The notes beneath the pieces were generated by a model. That model did not search any database and was not told the DNA's origin. It saw only the letters and a program-made list of their open reading frames with translations. From Acridotheres tristis (Eukaryota > Chordata > Aves > Passeriformes > Sturnidae), in contig CM072887.1 in the NCBI GenBank assembly GCA_037013685.1, forward strand, positions 42,273,154 to 42,337,153: a stretch of 64,000 nt of DNA. Reading direction: 5' to 3'. Below are positions 25,801-37,558 of the stretch, piece by piece; within the stretch, counting starts at the first letter, position 1; each line of letters begins with the position of its first letter. The translations under genes were made by a program, and so were the position numbers.

Positions 25801-28800
25801 AAGATTGCATGATTTATTTAACGCTGAAACCTGCAATAGAATGAGAGAGTAATAAAAACCGGCAGCCAAACAGTATAACATTTCTACCAGGAGTAGACAT
25901 CTAGCAATCAAAAAAAAAAAATTTCTAAATCACAAACATCACAGACCAAGGATAAACTATCTCCTTCTGCTGACTTATAAACCCAAGATAAACAACAAAA
26001 GTCTCACCAGTGCTGTGCTTCAGACCTGAGAGTTTTGCTTCTTTTGCCCACTTGGAACAGACAAGGAAACAGCCACTCATAGTTATGTCTTATTTCTCTT
26101 TCTACATTCCAGATGTGTGCACAGGCACCCAGGTCCAGGCCACTCACCCCTCAACCCCTGTGGCAAAGACTTCCCTACTCCCCAACCCAAGATCAGAACT
26201 GTTGTTTTGCTTTACTTTTATCATTCTCAAGACAACTGTTCCATTGCAGTATAACGCACTTTGCCTCTATCACAAATATCCTAAATATCACCCAGCATGT
26301 CTTCTCCCTTCCCACCAAGGGATAGCATTTCTTGTTTCAATCATTACTATCATCTATAAGGTTTTTAAGCAGCCCACACTTTTAAGAAAAATCAGGTACA
26401 CAACTGCTTTTTGCAGAAAACCAAAGTATTTTCAAGTTAATCTATATTAAAAAGTATAGACAAAAAGAAAGAAAAAAAAGAACACAAAAGACCATCTAAT
26501 ACACTTTGGATATGAAGAGAGTTGAACATTTTTGCTTAACAATTTTTTTATCCCCTGCCAGAGGAGAAAAATAGTATTTAGTGTTAGTTATTGAAACAAA
26601 CATATTTTAAAAACTGACCATGAACTTCGAAAACACAGAAAGGTCAGAATTCTAGACCTCAGCACTCTGATGGGACAAATGGTTAATAATCTTGCAGGCA
26701 TCAGACTCTGCTCTAGATAAAAGTCAGACTAAGACAGTGGGAGTATGTCCAGGCACAGGCTTTGTCCCCTTTGTACTGAAAGTGACAGCTGAAAAGAATC
26801 TGTATCAGCCAAGCAGGGCAGTGACAGTTCTGTACAAAGACAGACTCACTTTGCACGTTTTTCATTTTTTCTCATATATCCCTCGACCACAAAAGACAGT
26901 GTTACATTTCAGACACATTTTTTTGTTCTGTGAAGGCCATAAGGTTAAGGCATTCAGAGTAGTTACTCACTTGTGGACTACTACACAAGCAGGCCATAAT
27001 TATGTTACAAACTGCTCACAATATAATAATGGAAAATTAGTCTTGGAAAACATATAGGGAAAAGACATATAAAGCAAGCCTGAGGTTTACTTAATATAAA
27101 TCCCAAATTGTCAAATATTCTACTCAAAATATCAATGATCATAAAGTACAGAGATGCACTCCCATCAAAGAGCAGTAAGGAAAGAACTGAATAGGATTCT
27201 TTGGATACAAGGAAAATAATCCAAAACCATCATCTAAATTCATCTTATCTAGTGCTTAATGTGTAACAATGGACCTTGAAGTGATTTACTTTTTTTCAGA
27301 TGAACAATTATTTTAATCTAACAAAATTTGAGATAATTTTGTATAATGAAGTTATTAATAATTAATATTTTCATATTTCCCATGTGTTTTTCATTCACTT
27401 GGTCTTCTCTCTCCCTCAAGAGCATCTTGAAAGCAAAAATATCCACCTATTCTACAGCCCATCAGTTTGTGGAGATAAACTGTTGTTAATATATTAACTT
27501 CCCAGAAAACATTGCCTTATACCTTCTTGCCTCTTAAACATGAGTGTTATCAACTCTTCAAGTAAGATAAGGGCACCTTCATTAACTTAGTTTCTCCATG
27601 TACTCATAGTGTACAAGTTCTACAAATTGTTCATCTTTGATTACAAAGATAATATTAAAACATACCAGCAGCTATGGCAGTCACATAGAAGAGAGGAAAA
27701 AAGAAAAGTGAAGTTATTTCTGTCAAGGATAGCAGAGTTATCGAATTTATGAACAACTTCCAGAGTCTATATACTAACTGTATGTTTCAGGCAAGATGTT
27801 AAAATAAGAAAAACAAACCTGATTCCACATAAGACAAAATCTTTCTGTCAAAGTATTCAATATATTGATGACATAGAAGCTCAAGAGGCTTTCATTGCCA
27901 GCATACCCAAACATCACATAACTGATTCATTTTATTACTTCATCCATATGATAAAAGGTGCTAGTCCTATAGGTATTAAAGGGGGGGGGAAAGATTTAAA
28001 GGACAAGATTTGTATCCTGAAAAGTATTTAGGCATTTGAAGTCCATTAAACAAACAACCCCTCTCCAGCCTCCTCCTCCACCACCATCTTTGTGAACCAT
28101 ATACAGACTTTCTGGTCTTCAGAACCTCCTGCAATGTTTTTATTTCCTCTAACTGCTGAGATAGAAAATCGTTTAAAGTCCAAGTTGTTTGAAAGGACAG
28201 AACACTCTCTGTCTAAAAAAACATACTCCATATTCTATTCTTTTAAAATGCATAGCTAGAAAAGGTATTTCACCAATTTGCCAGTGGTCAAGGGGCAACC
28301 TGTGGTGTTGGACTACTCAGGGGCTGAGAGCACATCCTCTTGGCAGCAATAAATGTGAAACCTTTTGGGTAGGATGCAAATCTGAGCACACACTTCCCAG
28401 CCAGAAGGTGCCCAGGAGCTGACAGCCAGCTGTCCTTCACCAGGAGGTGTGCTCTGCCTCCAGCTTCCAAAGAGATAAAACACACACTGGCCTCCTCTGG
28501 GTACAGTAAACCACTCAGGGTTTCAGTGAGTTATGCAGCTGTACCACAGGCCTACGCTTTTTACACAAAGAAAAGTCATTTTTTGTTCCACAAGTGGGTA
28601 ATGGCAAGTCAGTAGAGGGTTGTGGGAGACAGAATAGAGCACAAGTGAAGGGCATGAAAACTTTTAGTGCAGAATTAAAGACTCTGTGTGGGAGGAGAAA
28701 AGTATTAGAGCAAAAATTATGTCATTACAGTTTAAGGAAAAAATGCATTCTAAGCACATTTTTTTTAAAATTTATTGTCAAAAAGGTTGAAGGTCATAAA

Positions 28801-31130
28801 CATTTTATTAGAAGTTCAGATTTTAGGTTTCATAATATCTCATAACTGCAAGGTTTTATTGTGGTCAGCTTGACTATGAGAATTTTTATATTGTTGCTAT
28901 AAATCATCTGGGCTACTGGCAATTAGTTGCGATTTTGTTGAAAGCTACTTTAAACGAAAAAGAAAAACTGCAAAGAAATAGAAAAATACAAAGCAAATAT
29001 AGCAAGCTGTGTTTTTATTTTGGTGCAAGTAACCAAAACACTGGTATGTGATCAAATCTGTGAGTCAAACTACTATAGCAAGGAAAAGTCATAAAAATAA
29101 AACACTGAAAAAATCACCATTACAAGACAGTGATCTGTGATCTTTCCATTAAGAATTTATGTAGCAGCCATCCTGCCTTCATGAGGCGAAAAGGGAGGAT
29201 AGAAGAGGGGACAGGCCAAGGCATTTTTTCCACCTCAAGCTGAACCTGAAAAAACCTAAAGAGCGAAGTATGTGCAGCTGATGTAATGCTTTTAAATCTG
29301 CAGAACAACAGTTCTCAATCACTTTCCTTAATAATATGGGGGTTTTGGTGGGTTTTGTTTATTTTGTTCAAGTACCCTTCCCATTGCGTAACCATGTCTC
29401 AGATTACTCAATTTGAGTGATCTTGACAAAATGAAGACACAATATTTTTATAATTCTGTCCAAGTCATAACAAGTTAGTGAAAATATTTACTTCCCAAAT
29501 ACTGAGAAATAAGTGTTTACTCCATAAGCTTTGTTTCATCTTGCCATTTGCTTTCTTCTCAAATAGTCACCCCTTAAGTTTTTGTAAAGCACATCAGCTT
29601 CAGCAGTGCTCTTAACTTCCATTTCTCAGTTACTCTGTCACACTGTATAGCATTCAGAACTAGAAACACAGTTTATGTTAAGGTCAACATTTTATTTGGG
29701 TTAGTTTCATAACAAAGAAATATATTTTACATTCTCTAAAACTTCTCCATCATGCAAACAAAATATTAAGTGGAAAGATCAGGAGATCAATTTCAAAAGC
29801 TTAGTCCTGCTCTGAAAATGAAATGCCAATGAACAGACTTTTTAAACTCACTAATGAATTATTTAGTTCTGAAGATTTTACAAGATGCTGACCTCTACCT
29901 ATCATCAATCTTAATGCAACAATTTTGGAGATCCATAAGTTTAATAGAATTAATGTTTTAATTCATTTTTTTGCTGAAAGTATGGCTTAAAAAAGGACAT
30001 CTGACTGAGCTTTTCCATATTCTTCCATTTTCAGCAAAATAAAATCTTCAGAAGGCAAGTCCCAGCTTTCCCTCCCAATTGACAAGCACTATCTATCAGG
30101 GTTATTTCAACTTTAAGGAATTTTACCCTAAAGGAAATTCTTTCCATTCTCTTTCCTGTTTGTTTTGATTATCCCAGCACGTATTTGCAACCTCTTTCAT
30201 ACTGAAGCTGAATGTTATACAAACGCCTGAAATTTTAAACACTTAATAAAATGGATTCTAAAAACCAAAACAGGGATCTGAAGGTCTGGTTCATGCTTTG
30301 GTAAACACAGAAATACTTAAAAGCGTAACCACTGAGAAGCTGGATGAGCAAGAGCAGGAATCATCTCAAGCTTCTGAGGTTCTGTTGGCTCTTGTTTATA
30401 GTTAATGAAACTAAGAGGTTAAGGCTGAACATTAAAAAAGTGCAAACATAAGATGTTTTCAGAATTGAACCATTTTAATTTGCATTTTTAAATACTCAGA
30501 CAAATCACAGATTTTTCTTCCCAGCCACATGGATACCTCTAGTGTGGGATATTACAAGTTTCACCGTACTAAAATTAGTAGCCAAAGCAAAAGAACCAAA
30601 TACAAATCTAAGTTTGACTTGCTGAGAGCCAATTTCAAATTCACATCCTGCTTTTTAACACTAAAACGATTTTTGGAAGGGATCCAATGGAATTGCTCAA
30701 TAGAAATTCACACATTCAAATTCTAGTATTGCTAATCAGGTTTTAAAATTCAGTGACAAGGTCAGCAAAGTACAAATGAAGCCAAACCTGAGAAGACATG
30801 CTATTGTCTTTATGCATTTATTTTATTGTTAAGTTCTATGCTTATAAAATATTTAACTGCCAATAATTTATTTGGGAATTCTTGTCTACTGGATTAAACA
30901 AAGAATATATAATATGAGCCTATAACGTAAGACCATGAGTTTTGTAAAAAGATCTTCACAATACTGTAATAGAGAAATATTCTATACAAATTCTGTAACA
31001 TGATAAAGTGGAATCCCAGTATGCTGGAATATCAACTAAAATTCCCAATTATTAGAGCAACTGATACCACAAAAAAAATTGTGGAATTTCATAGATTAAT
31101 TCACACTGCAAGCCACAACAGCATTGTATT
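22831..31130. other. long intronic stretch without supported exons
   Basis: More than 8 kb of AT-rich sequence. A minus-strand block at 23,834-23,865 has an excellent T-rich acceptor and a GTAAGT donor but is only 32 nt. Another acceptor near 29,246 opens a 41-codon minus frame that runs to a stop (VQLEVEKMPWPVPSSILPFR at its start), with no polyadenylation evidence. Neither is firm enough to call. No repeat family was recognised here. Confidence 0.35.
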
Positions 31131-31960
31131 CAAGCAAGTTAGGCCTTTGTCCAGTCAAGTCTTAAAAAAAAAAAAGAGAAGGCTTTGACAATCTGTGCTA
31201 CCTACTCCAGTGCCTCAGTGTCCTCAGTGTGAATTTTATTTGCAGGTGCCACATCAGAACCTCACCTGTTTCAGACAATGACCCTTGTCTCTGCTCCTCC
31301 TGCCATGCACCCCTGCAAAGGGTCTGGCTACGTGATCCTGATAACCTCTTAGGTGTCACCTCCTGAGGCAGCTATTGAGCATCCCCTGAGCTTTCTGATG
31401 CCCAGGCTGAGCAAAGCCATTTCTCTCAGCCTTTCCTTATGTGCTCCAAGCCCCACATTTTCCTGGCTTTCCACTGAATTTAGATTCAATTTACTCAATG
31501 TATTTGAGGAACCAAAACTGGATGGGGTATATCCAAAGTGGTGGCCTAAGGAATACTGAGTACTGGCAATCCACTGGCTCTGCTTGTGCTTATCCAGCCT
31601 AGCATGCTGCTGGCATTTGCCACTGCCAGTGAAGCCTGATGTGCTGACCCGGGTGGCAGAATGTGCAGGTCCCTTCCAGCAGAGCTGTCTCCCAGGAAGT
31701 GACTCCCAACCCGGTCCTGAGGCAAGGGGTGAGAAGATGCATTTATCCTTGTGGAATATCATGGGGTTCATCATGGTCCATTCCACCAGCCTCTCTCAGC
31801 TGCAGAGAACTGTCCTCGAACGTGTTAACTACTTCTATAACCTGATGTCACATGCAAATTTGATAAGGATACACTTCATCTCCTCCTCCAGGTCACTGAT
31901 CAAGGTACTAAACAAAACAGGTCCCAGTACAGTACTCCACTTGTAACTAGTCTCCAGGTG
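31131..31960 (-). repeat. CR1 LINE fragment, antisense to plus strand
   Basis: Plus-strand text carries complements of CR1: CCCAGGCTGAGCAAAGCC, TCTCAGCCTTTCCTTATGTG, CTCCTCCAGGTCACTGATCA and CTAAACAAAACAGGTCCCAG. The order is collinear and the copy is truncated and strongly mutated. An A-run at 31,159-31,170 lies near the left end. The sense strand is minus. Confidence 0.75.
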
Positions 31961-32661
31961 GAATACAAACCATTAAGTGCTAATGTTTTGAGCCTGACAA
32001 TCATGCTAAAAGCCTGGATAAACTGAAGATAAATGAAGGTCCAACTGTCACAAGCAATATTACATCTAATCTGATGGCATTTACAATTTCAGCAGTACAT
32101 AGACAGGTTCCACAACTACAAATAAGTATATAAAAGATGCTCAGAAACTTCACATAAGGCTATTTAAATTACTGCTTAAGGGGAAAAAAGAAAACAAAAT
32201 TTAACGCAAAACAAAAACAACTCCAGTAGATTCCTTCCTAATAAGGAAGAAAACATAGGACTAAAGAAAAATATGTTTATGTATGAAACATAAATAATGA
32301 ATGGGTTTAAGTCTCAGAATCTGTAAATATAATCCATGAAAATAAAAACTAATTTCATCACCCTAAGAAAACCTAAAGTCATTATCCACCTTACACGTGA
32401 ATCATGAAATAGGAAAGACTTCACAGTGTAACAAACAAAGTGATACAAATAATTCCTTACAGGAAGTTTAAACTTATGCATCAATTTAATTGATTACTAT
32501 TATACCTACAGCTGCCACAGATACACTGACCCTTACTTTGGGGATTTCTAGTTGAGCAAATGTTCACACCCACAGAAGACAACACTTGCTGAGAATTGTT
32601 TATATTGTAGAGTTGCTCTTTTCATTCTTATAACCGGTTGTTAAGTCACAGAGACAAATAC

Positions 32662-32765
32662 CTAACAGATTTCAGATATTTCTTATTATTACTTTTCCCT
32701 GCAGTGATTACTGTAGCTGCCATAAAGAATACATACAGTTGTACTGAGAGATGCAATTGAGACAC
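32662..32765 (-). CDS. candidate 104-nt minus-strand exon
   Basis: The minus strand has an excellent polypyrimidine acceptor (TTTTTTTTCTATGTCAG) and a modest donor (TTAG|GTATTTG). Only one frame is open. It reads 34 codons in phase 0, VSQLHLSVQLYVFFMAATVI then TAGKSNNKKYLKSV, ending with two spare bases. The middle is hydrophobic. No agreement in phase with neighbouring candidates could be shown, so support is the splice signals and the single open frame. Confidence 0.35.
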
Positions 32766-33158
32766 CTGACATAGAAAAAAAAGAAAATCTCTAACTTGCA
32801 ACTTTAAACACCTCTGACCTGCAGGCATACTGAACACTGGAAAATGAGTAGATAGGAATATTGACACTGTTGGGTACAGCCTACATAAGAGAGAGAAACA
32901 CATTACTATTAAGCATCTGTTTTCCCCAGGAGAAACAATTATTATTATGCATATATGTGAATATTCTATTTTAACAGTCAGCCACACAAAGCAAGGGTAG
33001 ATACTCAATTAGCAATTTGTGCATACAAAGACACAGTTTGTACACCCATTACCAGGCAGAAAGGTACACTCTGTACATTGATAGTTTTAATGTAATCTTA
33101 CATATGTAACAATACTTTTAAAAATACAGCAGTAAAATACAAAGTAAAAACAAAATAC

Positions 33159-33226
33159 TTTTCAAGTGCAATATCTATCTGCTGCAGATCAATATAATAG
33201 AAAGAACGGTCGCCAGGTTTTATTTC
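33159..33226 (-). CDS. candidate 68-nt minus-strand exon
   Basis: Acceptor CTGGTTTCCTTAG is good. The proposed donor (GAAAA|GTATTTTG) is weak. In phase 0 it reads EIKPGDRSFYYIDLQQIDIA then LE, a convincing protein-like stretch. The frame stays open for 20 codons beyond the proposed donor, so the exon end is uncertain. The product is unknown. Confidence 0.3.
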
Positions 33227-34745
33227 CTAAGGAAACCAGGCTTATGCAGGCATAAGCAACACCTCCCTCCACTGCAAGATTTTTCGAGCCTATTTGACTC
33301 AGCAGAATCAGACAGATAAAGTTTCAAGGGTAGTTATGCTCCTATATGAAACTTCATTTCACAGGTTAAACAACCACAAAGAAAAAGCACAAAGCATTCC
33401 AAATGTGACAGAAGCAGACATTAGCAAAATTACCAGATCTAACAGTCTCACAGACTAACAAAGTAGTGTTTGCCTTTCACTCAGAAATCTCTACCAGAGG
33501 CAAAGATTTCAAGGGGTCCAGGTTAAGCACCCTATCTCAGAATGTCGGTAAAAGCCTCTGCTCTATCAGTAGAAACTTCATCCTAAATAGGAAATATTGG
33601 AGCTCAATTTATGTTTGAGGTTTTTCAGTGTAACACTCTGAGCAACCACCTGTACAGCTCTTGATCAATCTACATCATCTATCCCGATTCCTTCTTGTAA
33701 CAAACTGTTCAAGTTCTACATTTGAAGAGAAGTGGAAATGAGCAAACCTGTTCACACACTCTTATAGATTACACCAATCACCATATTTACTCCATCTCAT
33801 CTCACTAACCTTAAAAAAAACCTTTTGAAATGCTTTCTTATGCAAGTAAGATTGTGTGATTCAAAGACATGTACAAAGATATCAAGAAAATTTTAGGGGG
33901 AGAGGATGTAAACAGCAGAGGGTCTGAGAGGGGGAAGACACACACCTCTGGAATACCTGCGTGTTCTCAAAGAAAATGACAGCCAGACAAGGGAGAAAAC
34001 ATTCTGAACACTGACAGGTTTATTCTAATAGTTTCTAACTCTGCCAGGCAGCTTCCAGGACTGAAGGCAGATGCCTATGCATCTCTGCCAAATTATTCTA
34101 TGAATGGACTGTTGTTACAGTTGTCAGAAAGGGGAATTTGAAATAGAAGCTATCGTTTTGACGAAAGGATTTTAAGTACCTGGACATTACTCAATCGACT
34201 AATACAGCTCAACCCAGATCAAAGAAGTTGGATCAAACTAAGGAATTCCTATATAATAATAATATAAAGGAGGATATGTAAGTGCCAAAATAAATCCGAT
34301 GTTTTATCATATTTTATGAAACAATAATGTAAAAATCCCCAGTTATTTAAAAGCTTTCTTCATGTGATCTTCCCCTCTGAACATCCCATCCTAACAAGTT
34401 TCCTACCCCTGAACATCCCAACAATCTGTTATTGCAGTTGAAAATATTTGCACCTCTTGCATACAATGACCAGAGAATGACTTTGTAGTCATTTAGTTTG
34501 CTGTATTTAACAACATGCATTCTTTTTCTAATTTACCATGTAACAAGAACAGAACAGTAGCTCTTCAAAATGCCAACACCTCAACAGTTATTGTGTGGCT
34601 TATCACTGAACACCAATTTCATCCGAGGTTTTTGTCAAAGACATCACAAACTCAACCTAAGAGAAACCCCCAGTTGATTTCATTTGTTAGCTCCAGTGTC
34701 AGACTGTAGCACACTGACATAACATAGCTTTAAACTAATTCCTAC

Positions 34746-34840
34746 CTTGTCTCAACTCTTATCACAAGTTCCACACTGTCAAATTTCAAGCTTTCTTCTC
34801 TTAGCCTCAGATAGAAGAGAACAGAAGAATAATGAGAATA
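34746..34840 (-). CDS. candidate 95-nt minus-strand exon
   Basis: On the minus strand acceptor CCTGTTTTCTCCGCAG and donor GACAAG|GTAGGA are good. Phase 0 reads 31 codons, YSHYSSVLFYLRLREESLKF then DSVELVIRVET, ending with two spare bases. The start phase matches the end of the candidate at 37,512-37,558. The FDSVELVIRVET ending looks like a beta strand, in keeping with the other exons. Not recognised. Confidence 0.45.
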
Positions 34841-35559
34841 CTGCGGAGAAAACAGGCCATGGGTTTGTAAATACAACGGGTTGTTTTACATTAGTCCAAT
34901 GAAGAAAAATTATTCTCACACTGGGTTTGCATTCATCATCAATTAGAATTCTCACACAACATACCCAGAGCATACTGCTGAACCCAAATCACAGCTGGCA
35001 ATCCTGCAGCCCAGTCAGGCAAGGAATCCACTGCCTTTGAAAAAGCTCCCTCCATTGCTTTAGGGAAACACCAAGAGGAGCAAGAATAATAAGCTGTTGT
35101 CCTGACAACCTTACAAAGTAAAACCAAGGCTTACTTTACTACAGCAGAACACTACAGACAACCTGATCACTGTAAACTGCTCCTAATTTTTCACGAGCAG
35201 CTGGCACTGCAATAAGCAAGGCATGAGAATGTATGAACAGACACAGTCACACTCTTCTGTTCTTTTTTTCCCACTTTGTGTCACACGAGTATTACAACGG
35301 GATTTGAACAGAAAGCCACAAATGAGAACAACCAGAGAAAAAGAATGATTAAATAACTTGCAATCTCAAGTAGGAAAAAAAAAATCAAAACAACAAACAT
35401 GGAAAAGCTCTGACTGAAATATCCTATCTTTCACAAATATCTTCTTCACAAAATACAGGAAATAGAGCTGCTTTTTTGCAGTGACTATTTTTCTAACTAT
35501 GCATTACTTTCAGTATTCCTTTTAACTCCCTCACATGAAAGGCAAAAAACTAGCAAAAA

Positions 35560-35634
35560 CTATTTTAGCACTATGTGCACTATTTTAGCACTATGTGCAC
35601 TATTTTAGCACTATGTGCACTATTTTAGCACTTT
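35560..35634. repeat. 20-bp tandem repeat, about 3.75 copies
   Basis: The unit CTATTTTAGCACTATGTGCA is repeated three times without a mismatch, followed by a partial fourth copy that diverges at CTTTA. Perfect identity indicates a recent or slippage-prone array. No function is apparent. Confidence 0.95.
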
Positions 35635-36003
35635 AGAATGTTTCACTCTGCCCTTAGTCACCTTAATTGCCAATGAAACTGACAATTTCATTGTCACATC
35701 CCTTCATAATTTATCAGATTTGACTGAAGTGACCGTAAAAATCCAAAATGAAATATAAGGTGGCCCAGAATCTCCTTTCCATCTCATACATATGGAACAA
35801 ACAAGTTTAAAAACAATCAACTCAAAACAAAACACCAAACCACTAGAAAAATTTTATAAAGGTATTAAAACACATTTTATTGCATTTCAATTAACATGAC
35901 ACAGAATGTCTAATGCTCTCACAGTACCTTTCCTAATAAAAAACATTAAAAACATGTAATCTGCAAAACGGTTCTATTATTTCATCACAGTTTGTATTAG
36001 GTT

Positions 36004-36023
36004 AAAAAAAAAAAAAAAAAAAA
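36004..36023. repeat. A20 homopolymer
   Basis: An uninterrupted run of about 20 A. Similar runs lie at 37,220-37,239 and 36,593-36,608. No retroposon body was recognised upstream of them. Confidence 0.9.
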
Positions 36024-37511
36024 GCTAGTGAGCCTAAAGGGAAATGGAAGGGCAAATTGATGAGTTTTATGAGAGCTTTGTATCTTTAATCTTTAAGGTA
36101 GTCTTTGAAGCAGAGGTATTTCACAATATAACTGTTCAGGTGTAAGTTATATGAAAATGATTTGATGGGATTTATGTTAGAGGACACATGATACACATAA
36201 ATGCAGGCAGGCATTATCACAATCCACAGCCACTATGCCAGTGAGATTTCAGGCAGCAAAGGGAGAGGGGGAGGAAAGAAGAAACAGCAAACAATACAGG
36301 AGCACTGCACAAATATCTGCAGAGCTGGGTATGCGACTTTGCCAGATCCAGAACAAGAAATGAAGACATTATGTAAGAAAAGATTCAAAGTCAATGGCAA
36401 AACTCCAAGCCCTGTGCTCAGAATTGTATTTAAGCTGCTGAGGGGGAGGGGCAGCCAGACAATTTCAGCTACTGCCACCTTCCAGCCTCCCAGCTACTAC
36501 AAGCCAATTTACTACTGCTCCTCTAGCCTCTAGACTCCTTCACTTTCAAAAAATAGCTACAGTATCTTTCTACACTACACGTCACAGCTTACAAAAAAAA
36601 AAAAAAAATGCACCTACAGGTCTTTTTTCCAAAGGAACACAGAATCCCCCGTTAACAGCACTGAAATAAATGCCTAGTTCATTTCAAACATCTACTATTC
36701 TTAAAATGTCTTACAAGTATCAAATCCAATAAAGCTGTTTGCTTGCACGTCCAAAAAACGGGACAGCAGCTGGTTACATTTATTACACGTTCAAAACATT
36801 ACCTCCATAAGGATTCAAGACTTTTTTTAAACAAAACCTTTAATTATGTATGCACTGGTCATTATTTAAGAAATTCCAGAAAACCAGAAGAATCCACTTA
36901 GAAATCTTGAGTAGCTAACTGCTGATGTAATTACAGTTTCATGATCCAAACAAGAGTCTACATATCTTCTAGCAAGAACTATGGTGCAAACTAATCACAA
37001 TGACATTTCTGCCTACTGCTGTCCTGGCTAACTAAAAACCAGAAGAGTATCACCAATTATAATAATCCTTTTCAATCTTCTGCTCATTCAATTATGCCTC
37101 AAAGTGGCTTTAAATCCAGGGTCAGTGCTTTACTACAAAGGAAGGCAGGTTCTCTCTCATTTACTTCTGTCAGGATAAATCAGATGTTTAACACTAAGTT
37201 TGCTCTTTCACAACAAACTAAAAAAAAAAAAAAAAAAAAGGAGACAGCTATTCAAAAATGTGAAATCTTGACAATTCTTAAAATTCTAACCATTCATAGG
37301 ACATCAGTGAATGTAATCAGAAATTAATGTTATTCTTAGTGCAATTTATGTAAACAACTAGTGTTTAACAAACAAGCAAACAACTATGAAAAATACTAAA
37401 TACAAATTGTTCTTACTGGATTATTGAATTTGATAGAGACAGTCCTCACACTCTTCCGTCAAAATTCAAGTAGAATTCACGGTAGAAAAAGACTATCAGA
37501 GACACCCCTAC

Positions 37512-37558
37512 CTTAAACTTCATAAACTGTCCAGATTTATAAAAGGATGAAAATTGTG
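37512..37558 (-). CDS. candidate 47-nt minus-strand exon
   Basis: Minus-strand acceptor TCTCGTTATTTTCAG and donor TTTAAG|GTAGGG bound 47 nt. Only the frame after two bases is open, QFSSFYKSGQFMKFK, ending in phase 0. That agrees with the start of the next candidate at 34,746-34,840. It needs one base from an upstream exon, which the first coding exon (phase 0 end) cannot supply directly, so another exon is implied between. Confidence 0.3.

Larger units (their letters stand above)
34841..37511. other. intronic stretch with simple repeats
   Basis: It holds the 20-bp tandem repeat at 35,560-35,634 and A-tracts at 36,004-36,023, 36,593-36,608 and 37,220-37,239. A minus-strand block near 34,970-35,065 has a donor (CTGG|GTATG), but its phase conflicts with the adjacent exon, so it is not called. 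Confidence 0.4.

Noticed and set aside
26010..26450. 146-codon plus-strand frame
   Set aside because: Composition is not protein-like, there are no splice signals that fit and no recognisable family. Treated as a chance frame in an intron.
31349..31786. 145-codon minus-strand and 120-codon plus-strand frames
   Set aside because: Both overlap a degenerate CR1 fragment and do not represent host genes.
34182..34209. Possible 19- or 28-nt minus-strand microexon before GTACTTAA
   Set aside because: It would link 34,746-34,840 to 33,159-33,226 in phase, but the acceptor is poor and ambiguous, and the fit was found by searching for it.
34970..35066. Minus-strand block with donor CTGG|GTATG and peptide MEGAFSKAVDSLPDWAAGLP
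   Set aside because: It would be separated from the exon at 34,746-34,840 by an intron of only about 130 bp, and its end phase introduces a stop in that exon.
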